The notes beneath the pieces were generated by a model. It was not told the origin of the DNA and made no database searches. It saw only the letters and a program-made list of their open reading frames with translations. A DNA stretch of 22,581 nt from CAJBVG01 sp943360385 (lineage in GTDB: Bacteria > Bacteroidota > Bacteroidia > Sphingobacteriales > Sphingobacteriaceae): the NCBI GenBank assembly GCA_943360385.1, contig CALRIM020000033.1, positions 1 to 22,581 of the forward strand, read 5' to 3'. The translations under genes were made by a program, and so were the position numbers. Below, one piece after another: positions 1 through 8,493 of the stretch (position 1 is the stretch's first letter; every line of letters starts with the position of its first letter).

Positions 1-869
1 AACCTGTGTTTAGAACAGTATCGCAAACCGATTTCAAAGCCATGCGATTCCAAAAAGATGTGTTAGAGATTTCTCTTACTCATCTTTCAGAAGAGAAAGA
101 AAAGTTCGATACGCTAAAAGAAAACATTATCACAATAGTAAGCGAGTTGCCTCTATCTGTAAATATTGTTGCAAAGCACTCATCATTCATCAAACAGGTT
201 TTAACCAATCATTATTGGTCAACTATTACCGATAATGGTTTTGAAGAGTTAGCAGAAACCATATCACCATTAATAAAATTTAGAGAACAACGCTTTCAAT
301 CAGATGGCCCTGCAAAATTGAATTTGCAAGATATGTTGAAGACGAAAGAAATGGTTGAGTTTGGTCCACAAAACGAAGCAGTAAGTATTACAAAGTATCG
401 TGAAATGGTGGAAGCAAAAATTGCTGAACTCACAGAACGTAACCCGATTTTACAAAAACTAAAATCAGGTAATACTATTTCTGAAGAAGAAGCCCAACAA
501 TTAGCTGAAGAATTGCATGAAGAAGACCCACATATTACAGAATCACTTCTACGAAAAGTGTATAAACATCAAAAGGCAAAGTTCATTCAATTTATAAAAC
601 ACATTTTAGGAATTGAAATTTTGGAAAGCTTTGATGAACAAGTTAGCAAAGCAGTTCAGCAATTTATTGTTGTTCACACCCATTTAACGACAAGACAAAT
701 CCAGTTCTTGAACTTATTGAAAAATTACATCATTGAAAGAGGCAATATCGAAAAAAGAGATTTGATACAAGCTCCTTTTACAATCATTCATCCGAAAGGA
801 ATTCGTGGCATTTTTTCGCCATCAGAAATACAAGACATTTTAATATTAACAGAAAAATTTGTAGCATAA
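1..869 (+). CDS. hsdR: Type I restriction enzyme R subunit, C-terminal part (5' end outside window)
   Basis: This is the C-terminal end of the restriction (motor/nuclease) subunit of a type I restriction-modification enzyme. The reading frame is open to the left edge (the first full codon is at base 3), and the GTG at base 6 is not a convincing start, so the gene is partial and its nuclease and helicase domains lie outside the window. What remains is a helical region ending in 'PFTIIHPKGIRGIFSPSEI', which matches the end of the HsdR C-terminal domain (EcoEI_R_C type) thought to contact the M and S subunits. The stop TAA at 867-869 is one base before the hsdM start, so the two genes are co-transcribed. 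Identity rests on this C-terminal motif plus the hsdM/hsdS context; the frame shows no disruption. Confidence 0.88.
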   Translation, partial: PVFRTVSQTDFKAMRFQKDVLEISLTHLSEEKEKFDTLKENIITIVSELPLSVNIVAKHSSFIKQVLTNHYWSTITDNGFEELAETISPLIKFREQRFQSDGPAKLNLQDMLKTKEMVEFGPQNEAVSITKYREMVEAKIAELTERNPILQKLKSGNTISEEEAQQLAEELHEEDPHITESLLRKVYKHQKAKFIQFIKHILGIEILESFDEQVSKAVQQFIVVHTHLTTRQIQFLNLLKNYIIERGNIEKRDLIQAPFTIIHPKGIRGIFSPSEIQDILILTEKFVA

Positions 870-870
870 T

Positions 871-2508
871 ATGAGTTTAATCAATAGCAATCCGCAAATC
901 GCTTCCAAAATAAATGACCTTTGGCAAAAGTTCTGGAGTGGCGGTATTTCCAATCCGTTGACAGCCATTGAGCAAATTACCTATTTGCTTTTCATGAAAA
1001 AGATAGATGAAAATGATTTGGAAGAATTGTCAAAAAGCGAATTTTCAGGCGACCCATATATTTCAAAATTTGCTGGCATTTATTTACTTCCACAAGATAG
1101 ACCAAAAGCTGATGCAACTCCTGAACAGATTGCTGAAATTGAAAAAACAAAAGGAGTTGATAAATACACTTTGCGTTGGAGTCAATTTAAACGAATTGCA
1201 CCAACAGAAAATATGCTTTCCTATGTGCAGCAATATGTTTTTCCGTTTATAAAAGAATTAGATAAAGAGGACGCATCATTTACCAAACACATGGCAAATG
1301 CCGTTTTCATTATTCCAAAACCTTCTCTTTTAAAAGAAGCGGTTGACACCATAGATGCCATTTACTTAGAAATGGAAAAAGATGCCAACGAAAAAGGGCA
1401 AGATTTTCAAGACATACAAGGAGATGTGTATGAAATGTTGTTGAGTGAAATTGCTGCTGCTGGTAAAAACGGACAATTTAGAACACCAAGACACATCATT
1501 AAACTATTAGTGGAATTGGTTGACCCACAATTGGGACATCGTATTGCCGACCCTGCTTGTGGTACAGGTGGTTTTTTATTGGGTGCTTATCAATACATGA
1601 TTACGCAACTAGATAAAGAAAAGGACCAGAAACAACCAGATGAAGATGGATTTATAAGAAGTAGCCGTAGTGCATTGCTAACCGAAGACGTAAAAGAAAT
1701 ATTAGGCAAAAGTTTGTATGGTTACGACATTGACCAAACCATGGTGCGATTGGGTTTAATGAACTTAATGATGCATGGCATAGATAGCCCTCAAATAGAT
1801 TACAAAGACACGTTAAGTAAAAGCTATACCGAGAATGCACAATACAAAATTGTATTAGCAAATCCACCTTTTACTGGTAACATAGATAAAGGCGATATCA
1901 ATGAAGAACTAGCCTTAAAGACTACAAAAACAGAACTACTTTTCATTGAACGCATTTACAATATGCTGGAAATGGGTGGTACTGCCGGTATTGTAGTTCC
2001 ACAAGGTGTTTTATTTGGGACTGGCGGTGCTTTTGTAGACGCAAGAAAATTGATGATTGAAAACTCAGAATTGAAAGCTGTGATTACAGCTCCTAGCGGT
2101 GTTTTCAAACCTTATGCTGGTGTTAGTACCGCTTTATTAATATTTACCAAAGGAGGTACTTCTGAGAATGTTTGGTTTTATGATATGGAATCGGATGGTT
2201 ATACTTTGGACGATAAGCGAAAAAAACTTCAACTGCCTGATGGAAAAGATGATTATGGTGATTTGCAAGATATCGTAAAGCATTTCAAATCAAGAGATAG
2301 TCTAGTCGAAAATGACAGAAAAGGCAGATACTTTTTTGTGCCCAAATCGGAAATAGTGGAGGCAGATTATGATTTAAGTTTTTCAAAACATAAGGTAGAT
2401 GTTTTTGAAGCAATTACCTATGATGAGCCAAAAGTCATTTTAGAAAAATTAAATTTGATTGAAGAGAATTTAGTAAAGGAATTAAAATTACTAGAAAGCT
2501 ACTTTTAA
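871..2508 (+). CDS. hsdM: Type I restriction-modification DNA methyltransferase (M subunit)
   Basis: This 545-aa protein is the N6-adenine methyltransferase subunit, which methylates the target A using S-adenosylmethionine. The N-terminal helical domain typical of HsdM is visible (residues 10-50, with 'DLWQKFWSGGISNPLTAIEQ'). The SAM-binding motif I is D227-PACGTGG-234 and the catalytic motif IV is N331-P-P-F334, both intact. The length is normal for the family. The start ATG lies one base after the hsdR stop, and the stop TAA is one base before the hsdS ATG, giving tight translational coupling. No frameshift or missing catalytic residue was seen, so the enzyme is probably active and protects the host from its own restriction complex. 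Recognition specificity cannot be read from this subunit. Confidence 0.97.
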   Translation: MSLINSNPQIASKINDLWQKFWSGGISNPLTAIEQITYLLFMKKIDENDLEELSKSEFSGDPYISKFAGIYLLPQDRPKADATPEQIAEIEKTKGVDKYTLRWSQFKRIAPTENMLSYVQQYVFPFIKELDKEDASFTKHMANAVFIIPKPSLLKEAVDTIDAIYLEMEKDANEKGQDFQDIQGDVYEMLLSEIAAAGKNGQFRTPRHIIKLLVELVDPQLGHRIADPACGTGGFLLGAYQYMITQLDKEKDQKQPDEDGFIRSSRSALLTEDVKEILGKSLYGYDIDQTMVRLGLMNLMMHGIDSPQIDYKDTLSKSYTENAQYKIVLANPPFTGNIDKGDINEELALKTTKTELLFIERIYNMLEMGGTAGIVVPQGVLFGTGGAFVDARKLMIENSELKAVITAPSGVFKPYAGVSTALLIFTKGGTSENVWFYDMESDGYTLDDKRKKLQLPDGKDDYGDLQDIVKHFKSRDSLVENDRKGRYFFVPKSEIVEADYDLSFSKHKVDVFEAITYDEPKVILEKLNLIEENLVKELKLLESYF

Positions 2509-2509
2509 G

Positions 2510-3988
2510 ATGAAGGATAATAAATGGTCATATAAACCTTTGTCAGCACTCTGTGGAATCAACTTGGGTAGTACGCCGAGCCGTAGTAATAGTGAATATT
2601 GGGGTAAGGGTTATCCTTGGGTCAGCATTTCTGATTTAAAGGGGAAATATATTTCCAAAACCAAAGAAGAAATCACTGACATAGCTCTAGCTGAAACCAA
2701 TTGTAAAATTGTAAAAAAAGGAACTCTATTAATGAGTTTCAAACTAAGTATTGGGAAATTAGCATTCGCAGAAAAAGACCTTTTTACGAATGAAGCAATA
2801 GTTGCTTTGCCAATTAAAGATGAATCAGAATTGTTAAAAGAGTATTTGTATTATGTTTTAAAGTCAATTCCACTGGTTGGTGGTAATCAAGCGGCAATGG
2901 GTCAAACTTTGAATAAGCAGAGTCTTTCTGTTTTACAAATTCCAATTCCTCCAACTTTAGACGACCAAAAACGAATAGCCAAAGTTCTTTCACAATGTGA
3001 AGTATTAATCCAAAAGCGAAGAGAATGTATTAATTTATTAGATGATTTATTGAAATCTAAATTTTTTGAAATGTTTGGTGACCCAAGGACAAATTCAAAA
3101 GAATGGGAAATAGATTCAGTCATTACTTATGCAGATTGTATTGTCCCAGCTAGAGATAAACCTAAAAGTTTTACTGGTTCAATACCTTGGGTAACTACTG
3201 TTGACCTATTACACTTAGGAAAAACAATAAAATCTAAGCAAGATATTGGCATAACCGAGGACGAGATTTCACAGGCAGGTGCCCGGATAATACCGAAAGA
3301 AAGTGTTATAATGACTTGTGCTGGAGATTTAGGGGTTGTCTCAATAGCTGAAAGCAACATGGTTATTAATCAACAGTTGCATGCTTTTCAATGCAAAGAG
3401 AAGATTAACAACATTTTTTTAATGTATGTATTGTCATTTCAAAAACAATATATGTATAAAGTGGCCTCAAAAACCACAGTGCCATACATGAATAAAACTA
3501 ATTGCAATAGTATTCCAGTAATTAAACCTCCAATAGATTTTCAAATTGAATTTGCAACAGCTTATGAAAATATTAATATAATAAAAAAGCAAACTTTAGA
3601 AAGCCTTAAAGAACTTGAAAACCTTTACGGAAGTATCAGCCAAAGAGCTTTTAATGGTGAACTCGATTTAAGCAAAGTAGAAATTTTAGATATGGAAAAT
3701 ATAGAAAACACAATACCTGAATTAGAGCCCTTAGGAGAAGAACATTGGGAAGGGAAATTTAAAGTTCAAGATTATGTTGTTAATATGGATGAAATCATTT
3801 CTAATGATTTCCCCAATACTTCATTTACCTTTAAAGAATTAGAAAATTCAATTTCAGATAGAGGTGTTTATATTGAGTATGAACAGATAAAATCATATTT
3901 ATTTAAATCATTAATTGGTGATAAAGCAATTCTCGAACAAATATTTGATGAAACTTCAAAAGAGGTTATATTTAAGTTAAAGAAATGA
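2510..3988 (+). CDS. hsdS: Type I restriction-modification specificity subunit with C-terminal extension
   Basis: The 492-aa specificity subunit has the usual two-half layout. The first target-recognition domain covers about residues 1-145, with 'GSTPSRSNSEYWG' near its start. The first conserved helical spacer begins at P148 ('PPTLDDQKRIAKVLS') and runs to about 190. The second target-recognition domain covers about 195-340. The second helical spacer ends at 'SISQRAFNGELDLSKVE' near residue 387. A canonical HsdS would end here, but this one continues for about 105 acidic residues (388-492). The stop TGA overlaps the next gene's ATG (ATGA at 3985-3988), so the ATPase is translationally coupled to HsdS. 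The two different TRDs imply a bipartite recognition site whose sequence cannot be predicted here. Confidence 0.95.
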   Translation: MKDNKWSYKPLSALCGINLGSTPSRSNSEYWGKGYPWVSISDLKGKYISKTKEEITDIALAETNCKIVKKGTLLMSFKLSIGKLAFAEKDLFTNEAIVALPIKDESELLKEYLYYVLKSIPLVGGNQAAMGQTLNKQSLSVLQIPIPPTLDDQKRIAKVLSQCEVLIQKRRECINLLDDLLKSKFFEMFGDPRTNSKEWEIDSVITYADCIVPARDKPKSFTGSIPWVTTVDLLHLGKTIKSKQDIGITEDEISQAGARIIPKESVIMTCAGDLGVVSIAESNMVINQQLHAFQCKEKINNIFLMYVLSFQKQYMYKVASKTTVPYMNKTNCNSIPVIKPPIDFQIEFATAYENINIIKKQTLESLKELENLYGSISQRAFNGELDLSKVEILDMENIENTIPELEPLGEEHWEGKFKVQDYVVNMDEIISNDFPNTSFTFKELENSISDRGVYIEYEQIKSYLFKSLIGDKAILEQIFDETSKEVIFKLKK

Positions 3989-5733
3989 AACTAATTCGTT
4001 TTAAATTAAATTCACCAGAAGGATTCAGGTCATTGCAAAGTGGTTTTGAAATCTATTTTCTGAGAGATTTTGACTATAATTCAGCATTTGAATTTAACCC
4101 CAATATTTTGGCAGGTAGAAATGGAAGCGGCAAATCAAATATTTTGGAAGCTTTGGCCAATATATTTTATCACTTAGACTGCATGTTCAATGATAATATG
4201 CCACGTGATTTCTTTAAAGAAGAAGAAAATGAAAAAGGGTTTGATAATACTATTTGCGTGGTTGATGCTTTTGAATTGGAATATTTTATTTCAATACCAG
4301 TAACAATAGCATACAAAACTTATCATGATGTATTAGATTTTCCAGATGGTATGATGAAGATTCATATTCGTATCTCAAAAAATATTGGTTCTCATCCTAT
4401 TATTGAATGGTTAGAAATGCCTACAGACAATGATCGTGAGATTATTTTTGATAAAATTTTATATAGACAATTATTGCCAAAATATGTTTTAGGTTATTCA
4501 TCAGGTGAAAACGAGTTACTAAGTTTACCATTTTTCAAAACCCGATTTCTTCATTTTGATGAATATGCAGATAAGCTTACGCATGAAGAACCTTTTGGAT
4601 TTCCCCCGAAGTCAGAAGGAAGATTAGTTTATTTGGATAATCAATATAGTCAGGCAATTTTACTTTCTAATTTCTTAATTCAAGACGACAAAACACTTGC
4701 ACCTTTTAATGAAGAAGTTGAATTGGAAGATCTGGACGAATTTAGATTGATTATTTGCATGGATAAATATCTTGATTTACATGAAGATATTTTACGTGAC
4801 AGAAAAATCTCATTAGAACAATTACATAACGATAAAAACAAACAAGTTCAACTAATTCATAATCTTCGTAACAGTATTGAGATTTTAAAAAAATGTGCAA
4901 CTTGTTTTGAAACGCAATACATTGAACAAAAAGAAAATGAAGATGGAAGAGAATATTTAATTTTGGATTATAAAGTAACTCCAGCAACAAAAGAGGCTTT
5001 TCGTTTTCATTTTGCCAAAAATCCATTACAATTATTTCAATTATTTCAAATTCTTTTAGAGCTGAATGCTTATGCAGTTTCAGAAAATAGTAAACGTAGA
5101 GTTTATCAATCGAATAATATCTTTATTAATCAAGATATACATGCCATTCCATTAGAGGAAGATAGAATTTTGCGTTTTAAAAATCTTTGGGTAAGAAAGA
5201 AGGGTTTGAACAAACCTCTATTTACAAAAGAACTTTCAGATGGAGAACATCAGTTTCTTCACTCATTAGGACTTTGTTTGCTCTTTAAAAATGAAAGCTG
5301 TTTGTTTTTATTAGACGAACCCGAAACACATTTTAATCCAGATTGGAAAGCCAAATTCATTTCAAGCATTCGCCATTGTTTCGCATTTGAGAAATCAAGC
5401 ACGATGAGAGAGATGTTAATTACAACACATTCACCGTATTTGGTTTCTGATAGCGAATCAAAGTATGTACATGTGTTTATAAAAGATAATGAAACGAAAA
5501 AAGTTACTTGTGGCTTTCCTGAGTTTCAAACTTTGGGTGCATCTGTAAATAAAATCACTATCGAGGTTTTTAAAACGCCTTTAACAATTGGTAGGCATGC
5601 ATTTACATTTCTAGCAAATATTAATGACAGATTTGGAAAAGGAGAAAATAAAAATATTTTGTTAGATGAACTTGAAAATAAATTAGGTGATTCAGTTGAA
5701 AAAACATTGTTAATTCATAAACTTAGAAAGTAA
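3985..5733 (+). CDS. Restriction system-associated AAA/SMC-like ATPase (PtuA-like)
   Basis: This 582-aa ATPase has the ABC/SMC head layout seen in OLD, Septu PtuA and related defence ATPases. Walker A is G44-RNGSGKS-51. The ABC signature-like 'LSDGE' is at 417-421. Walker B and the catalytic carboxylates are in 'LLDEPETHFNP' (D444, E445). The switch histidine is H482 in 'LITTHSPYLVS'. About 365 residues separate Walker A from the signature, including a charged helical stretch around 245-310, and there is no TOPRIM domain at the end. From memory it best fits the family named 'restriction system-associated AAA family ATPase' that accompanies type I systems. It overlaps hsdS by ATGA and the HNH gene by TAATG, so the five genes form one transcription unit. 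The likely role is an ATP-controlled sensor or regulator of the HNH nuclease; this is inferred from PtuA-PtuB. Confidence 0.82.
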   Translation: MKLIRFKLNSPEGFRSLQSGFEIYFLRDFDYNSAFEFNPNILAGRNGSGKSNILEALANIFYHLDCMFNDNMPRDFFKEEENEKGFDNTICVVDAFELEYFISIPVTIAYKTYHDVLDFPDGMMKIHIRISKNIGSHPIIEWLEMPTDNDREIIFDKILYRQLLPKYVLGYSSGENELLSLPFFKTRFLHFDEYADKLTHEEPFGFPPKSEGRLVYLDNQYSQAILLSNFLIQDDKTLAPFNEEVELEDLDEFRLIICMDKYLDLHEDILRDRKISLEQLHNDKNKQVQLIHNLRNSIEILKKCATCFETQYIEQKENEDGREYLILDYKVTPATKEAFRFHFAKNPLQLFQLFQILLELNAYAVSENSKRRVYQSNNIFINQDIHAIPLEEDRILRFKNLWVRKKGLNKPLFTKELSDGEHQFLHSLGLCLLFKNESCLFLLDEPETHFNPDWKAKFISSIRHCFAFEKSSTMREMLITTHSPYLVSDSESKYVHVFIKDNETKKVTCGFPEFQTLGASVNKITIEVFKTPLTIGRHAFTFLANINDRFGKGENKNILLDELENKLGDSVEKTLLIHKLRK

Positions 5734-6794
5734 TGTTATTTCCTTATAAATACATAAATCACGATATAACTAGACTTCAAGTTTGGATTGATTTTCTTTT
5801 TATTAATGTGTGGTGTAATGCAAAAGAGGATTATAGTTTAAGTTTACTGGATGGTTGTCATGACCTTAAACAAATTGCATATGAAGAGGCCTGGAAAGAA
5901 GACCCGAAGAGAAAAGCAAAGGACTATATCACTGGTCCGATTTCTGTTATTTATGATTTGTTCAAAGAAGAACTAACTGATACCCAAAGAAAACAAATAA
6001 AAAGGTGGTACAAGAGAAATAGGAATTTGGAACATGTATGCGATAACAAGAAATTGTTTAACCCTATAAGACGGCAAGATTTTGAAAAGTACTCAAAAAG
6101 GTTGTCTGATGCTTTATACACATTTTATGTTGACCTTTATGAACATGCATTAAAATTAGTTACAATTAAAAATAAAATAGGTACACTAGAAGATCATTAT
6201 AAAGCTTTCATTAAAATCAATAATTATGGTATATGCCCATTTTGTGGCTTAAATACGCTAAGGAGTTATGAAATGGGAGGACATGAAGCATATGATCACT
6301 ATCTACCCAAAGAAACATATCCTACTTACTCAATCAACTTTAAAAACCTTGTACCTACATGTCATGGCTGTAACTCAATCCATAAATTAAGAAATAGCCC
6401 ATTAATTTCTCAAATTAATAATAGAAAACAAAAAGCAATATTTCCATACTCCTTGAATACACCTAAAATAAATTTAAATATTAAAGTTAGTATCGAAAAT
6501 TACAAAGAGTACGAACATGAACATATTGAAATTTCTGTATCATCAAAAAGTGATATTGAGAAGATTAGGTCATGGTTAGAATTATATAATATTGAAGAAA
6601 GATATAAAGATGAATTAACGAATTCTGGAAGCGGAAAATATTGGCTTCAATACTTCCTGGAAGAGCTTCCTTTTGCATCAAGAGAAACAGAATTTCAAAG
6701 ACTACCTGAAAAACTAATTAATTCAAAGTTCAAGGACAAAAATTTTTTAAAAGTGCCATTTTTACAAGCATGCAGACTTGAAGGGCTAATTTAA
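5733..6794 (+). CDS. HNH endonuclease, partner of the upstream ATPase (PtuB-like)
   Basis: This 353-aa protein carries a zinc-finger HNH nuclease motif in its middle: C168-PFC-171, then 'YDHYLPK' (Y187, D188, H189), then 'NLVPTCHGCNS' with C210, C213 and N214. The four cysteines would bind structural zinc, and the H189/N214 region would form the beta-beta-alpha metal active site. About 165 residues before the motif are helical, basic and unfamiliar, and about 135 residues follow it, so the protein is longer than many PtuB proteins. The start ATG shares a base with the ATPase stop (TAATG at 5731-5735). The ATPase+HNH pairing is the hallmark of Septu-type defence, so cleavage of foreign or damaged nucleic acid under ATPase control is the likely role. 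No catalytic residue is missing. Confidence 0.85.
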   Translation: MLFPYKYINHDITRLQVWIDFLFINVWCNAKEDYSLSLLDGCHDLKQIAYEEAWKEDPKRKAKDYITGPISVIYDLFKEELTDTQRKQIKRWYKRNRNLEHVCDNKKLFNPIRRQDFEKYSKRLSDALYTFYVDLYEHALKLVTIKNKIGTLEDHYKAFIKINNYGICPFCGLNTLRSYEMGGHEAYDHYLPKETYPTYSINFKNLVPTCHGCNSIHKLRNSPLISQINNRKQKAIFPYSLNTPKINLNIKVSIENYKEYEHEHIEISVSSKSDIEKIRSWLELYNIEERYKDELTNSGSGKYWLQYFLEELPFASRETEFQRLPEKLINSKFKDKNFLKVPFLQACRLEGLI

Positions 6795-7052
6795 TAGTTT
6801 ATAAATCAGTTTTTTTCTTTATAAATAGCTTATATAAATTCAATTTTAAATATTTGATTGGTTAATAAAAGTTTATTTATAGTCTAAATGAGTTTAATTC
6901 TTTTACTGACTAAATTCAATGGGAAATAATTATTGTTTGATTTATATTAATTACAATATTGTTTTTTCATTATTTTATGATTCAAACTTAGGAATTATTA
7001 ATATGAAAACTATCTCAATTAGGTATGGAATAAATAAGAGTGATTCTGAAAT
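6795..7052. other. AT-rich intergenic stretch without recognised content
   Basis: This is the first part of the 487-base gap between the defence operon and the lipoprotein gene. It is very AT-rich. I found no convincing ORF, RNA gene or hairpin terminator for the rightward operon. The rest of the gap (7053-7218) holds a decayed gene fragment, described separately. Confidence 0.6.
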
Positions 7053-7218
7053 TTATTTGTCATCATACTTCTGAAAAATCCCTACCCCAACCTTCAACAC
7101 CCCCCCCCAAAAAAAAACTACTTCTCCCTTCATTTAAATCGCCTGTTAGTGCAAAGCCAAAACCGAATACCTCAAAGGTGTTAAAAATGGAAGCATTGGT
7201 AATAATTTGATTTGTGTT
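7053..7218 (-). pseudogene. C-terminal remnant of the small exported-protein family (third copy)
   Basis: Read on the minus strand, this stretch encodes 'FGFGFALTGDLNEGRSS', closely resembling 'LGLGIALTGDLNPKQST' of the 198-aa protein at 8494-9090. After a run of 9 A and 9 C (plus-strand 7100-7117) the matching tail 'VLKVGVGIFQK' continues only in a different frame, ending at a TAA at 7053-7055. Removing one base from the run would restore the frame. An in-frame stop at 7219-7221 lies just upstream, and no signal peptide or start is present, so only the last 50 or so residues survive. It is therefore best read as a degraded paralogue. The homopolymer could be a real mutation or a sequencing error. 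Confidence 0.7.
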
Positions 7219-7274
7219 TTAAACTCAACATAAATCAATTGATTAAAAGAATCTAGAATTTTCTATATCGAGTA

Positions 7275-7302
7275 AATGATCTTAATGAACTTTAAGATCA
7301 TT
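7275..7302 (-). terminator. 11-bp perfect inverted repeat over the lipoprotein stop codon
   Basis: The arms AATGATCTTAA (7275-7285) and TTAAGATCATT (7292-7302) are perfectly complementary around a 6-base loop and span the stop codon of the lipoprotein gene. It would form a stable AT-rich hairpin in the mRNA. No long T tract follows on the minus strand, so it may be a 3' mRNA-stabilising hairpin rather than an intrinsic terminator. Confidence 0.4.
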
Positions 7303-8082
7303 AAAATCTCGTCTATATTTCAGATAAAAATTACTAGGTGCTTTGTGTACGAAATTCATTATTTTCAGAGTGAGTTGTTCGTTACAAGTTGTATCAGGAA
7401 TAAATTTAATAAATTCATTTTCTGGATAGTTAGTAATTTCTGATACATAGAATTCATTATTTATATTTATCGGATTATCCTTATTTGACAAATAATAGGA
7501 TATTCTATTACTAAAGACAAACGGACTAGTTTCGCTTGTAAAATTTCTAGTCTTTATTTCCTTTCTAGTGGGATATTTAATTAATTCGCAATCTCTGTAA
7601 AGAGCTCCATTTATTGAATATTCTGCTATAATTTTATATGTTCTAGGAGGGATTATTATTTTGTTTTGTTCTAAAAATGTTACCTCAGTACCTTGAGTAT
7701 TTGTTGATGTTTTACTTGCAATAATTTCAGTATTATCATTTGAAATATTAGCACCTCTTTTTGTTGAAATGCTTTTTATATTAGTTTCTGTGTAACTTCT
7801 ATTTCTAAAGTAATTATTTGCATTGCCATTCAAAATAAAAAAACTTTTTTCAAGGTCAATTGTCAAGTCTTCATTTGTTTTATTATAAAAAGAAAATCCA
7901 ATATTTCCATTTTCTTGCCATAGATCATAAGAAATTAAACAATTTGCATCTTGATAAACAATATTCTTATCCTCTAATTTTAAATTTTCACTGAAATTTG
8001 TTTTATACCGCTGATAATAATAGCTATTGCTACAAGATGTAAATGAAAGAATACAGATACAAAGAGGAATTAATTTTCTCAT
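7282..8082 (-). CDS. Uncharacterised lipoprotein
   Basis: This 266-aa protein starts with a lipoprotein signal peptide: a short basic start (MRK), a hydrophobic stretch, and a lipobox ending in C17 ('LSFTSCSN'). It would be lipidated and anchored in the outer or inner membrane. The mature part looks beta-rich, with blocks such as 'GNIGFSFYNKTNEDLTIDLE', 'SFFILNG', 'SPFVFSNRISYYL' and 'NNEFYVSEITNYPENE'. These recall a recurring uncharacterised Bacteroidota family, from memory only. The ATG at 8082 is the natural start because it sits directly before the signal peptide. No function is assigned. It lies alone between decayed and truncated copies of another family, in an accessory patch. Confidence 0.85.
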   Translation of the reverse strand: MRKLIPLCICILSFTSCSNSYYYQRYKTNFSENLKLEDKNIVYQDANCLISYDLWQENGNIGFSFYNKTNEDLTIDLEKSFFILNGNANNYFRNRSYTETNIKSISTKRGANISNDNTEIIASKTSTNTQGTEVTFLEQNKIIIPPRTYKIIAEYSINGALYRDCELIKYPTRKEIKTRNFTSETSPFVFSNRISYYLSNKDNPININNEFYVSEITNYPENEFIKFIPDTTCNEQLTLKIMNFVHKAPSNFYLKYRRDFNDLKVH

Positions 8083-8178
8083 TTGAGGTAAGGTTTTATA
8101 TGTTAAAAATAATTAACGTATAACTACTTTTCAAGTATTATATTGCATGGATTAGTTTTAGGAGGATTATTCGACCTT

Positions 8179-8397
8179 CTAAAAAGGCCCAATTCCCAAC
8201 TTCAACATCACCCCAATATTGTTTTTCGGTTCGCTTATATCTCCTGTAAGAGCTACGCCAAAACCTATTGCTGCACCTACCTGCACAAAATCATTTCCTC
8301 TTTTTGTGCCATATTTTCTAACCTTCGCTGTATCCTGAGAAAAGGAATTCGAAAAAAGAAATAAAAAGAATAATGTAAAAACTTGGGTAAATCTCAT
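8179..8397 (-). pseudogene. Truncated 72-aa paralogue of the 8494-9090 protein (two in-frame internal deletions)
   Basis: The first 28 residues ('FLFLFSNSFSQDTAKV' with signal peptide) match residues 1-28 of the 198-aa protein at 8494-9090. Residues 33-47 ('RGNDFVQVGAAIGFG') match 95-109 there, and residues 48-70 ('VALTGDISEPKNNIGVML') match 164-187. About 65 and 54 residues are thus missing in two internal gaps, while the frame is kept. The second join falls at a Gly-Leu-Gly motif present on both sides of the missing segment, consistent with deletion between short repeats. The DNA over the signal peptide is nearly identical in the two copies, indicating a recent duplication. It has its own ATG and a normal stop, so a short exported peptide could still be made, but it cannot fold like the full protein. 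Confidence 0.65.
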
Positions 8398-8421
8398 ACT
8401 ATAAATATAATCAGAATTTAA

Positions 8422-8465
8422 GAACTTCAGAATTTTTGAACTTCAGAACTTCAGAATTTTTGAAC
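8422..8465. repeat. Two direct copies of a 20-bp intergenic repeat
   Basis: The 20-bp unit gaacttcagaatttttgaac occurs at 8422-8441 and again, identical, at 8446-8465, spaced 24 bp start to start. Related short 'tcagaa' units recur at 9103-9142 upstream of the paralogous gene. This is low-complexity intergenic repeat DNA without the spacer structure of CRISPR. Confidence 0.75.
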
Positions 8466-8493
8466 ATGGATAGTGATAAAGAAAAAGAAAATT

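Noticed and set aside
3985..6794. Calling the ATPase-HNH pair plainly Septu (ptuA/ptuB)
   Set aside because: The layout fits, but the ATPase looks closer to the restriction-associated family and the HNH protein is longer than many PtuB proteins; only a profile search would settle the name.
8143..8364. Short plus-strand open frame across the 72-aa paralogue
   Set aside because: It is a reverse frame of the paralogous gene copy, with no start signal or known product.
8422..8465. Possible CRISPR-like repeats
   Set aside because: Only two copies, almost no spacer between them, and no cas gene nearby.
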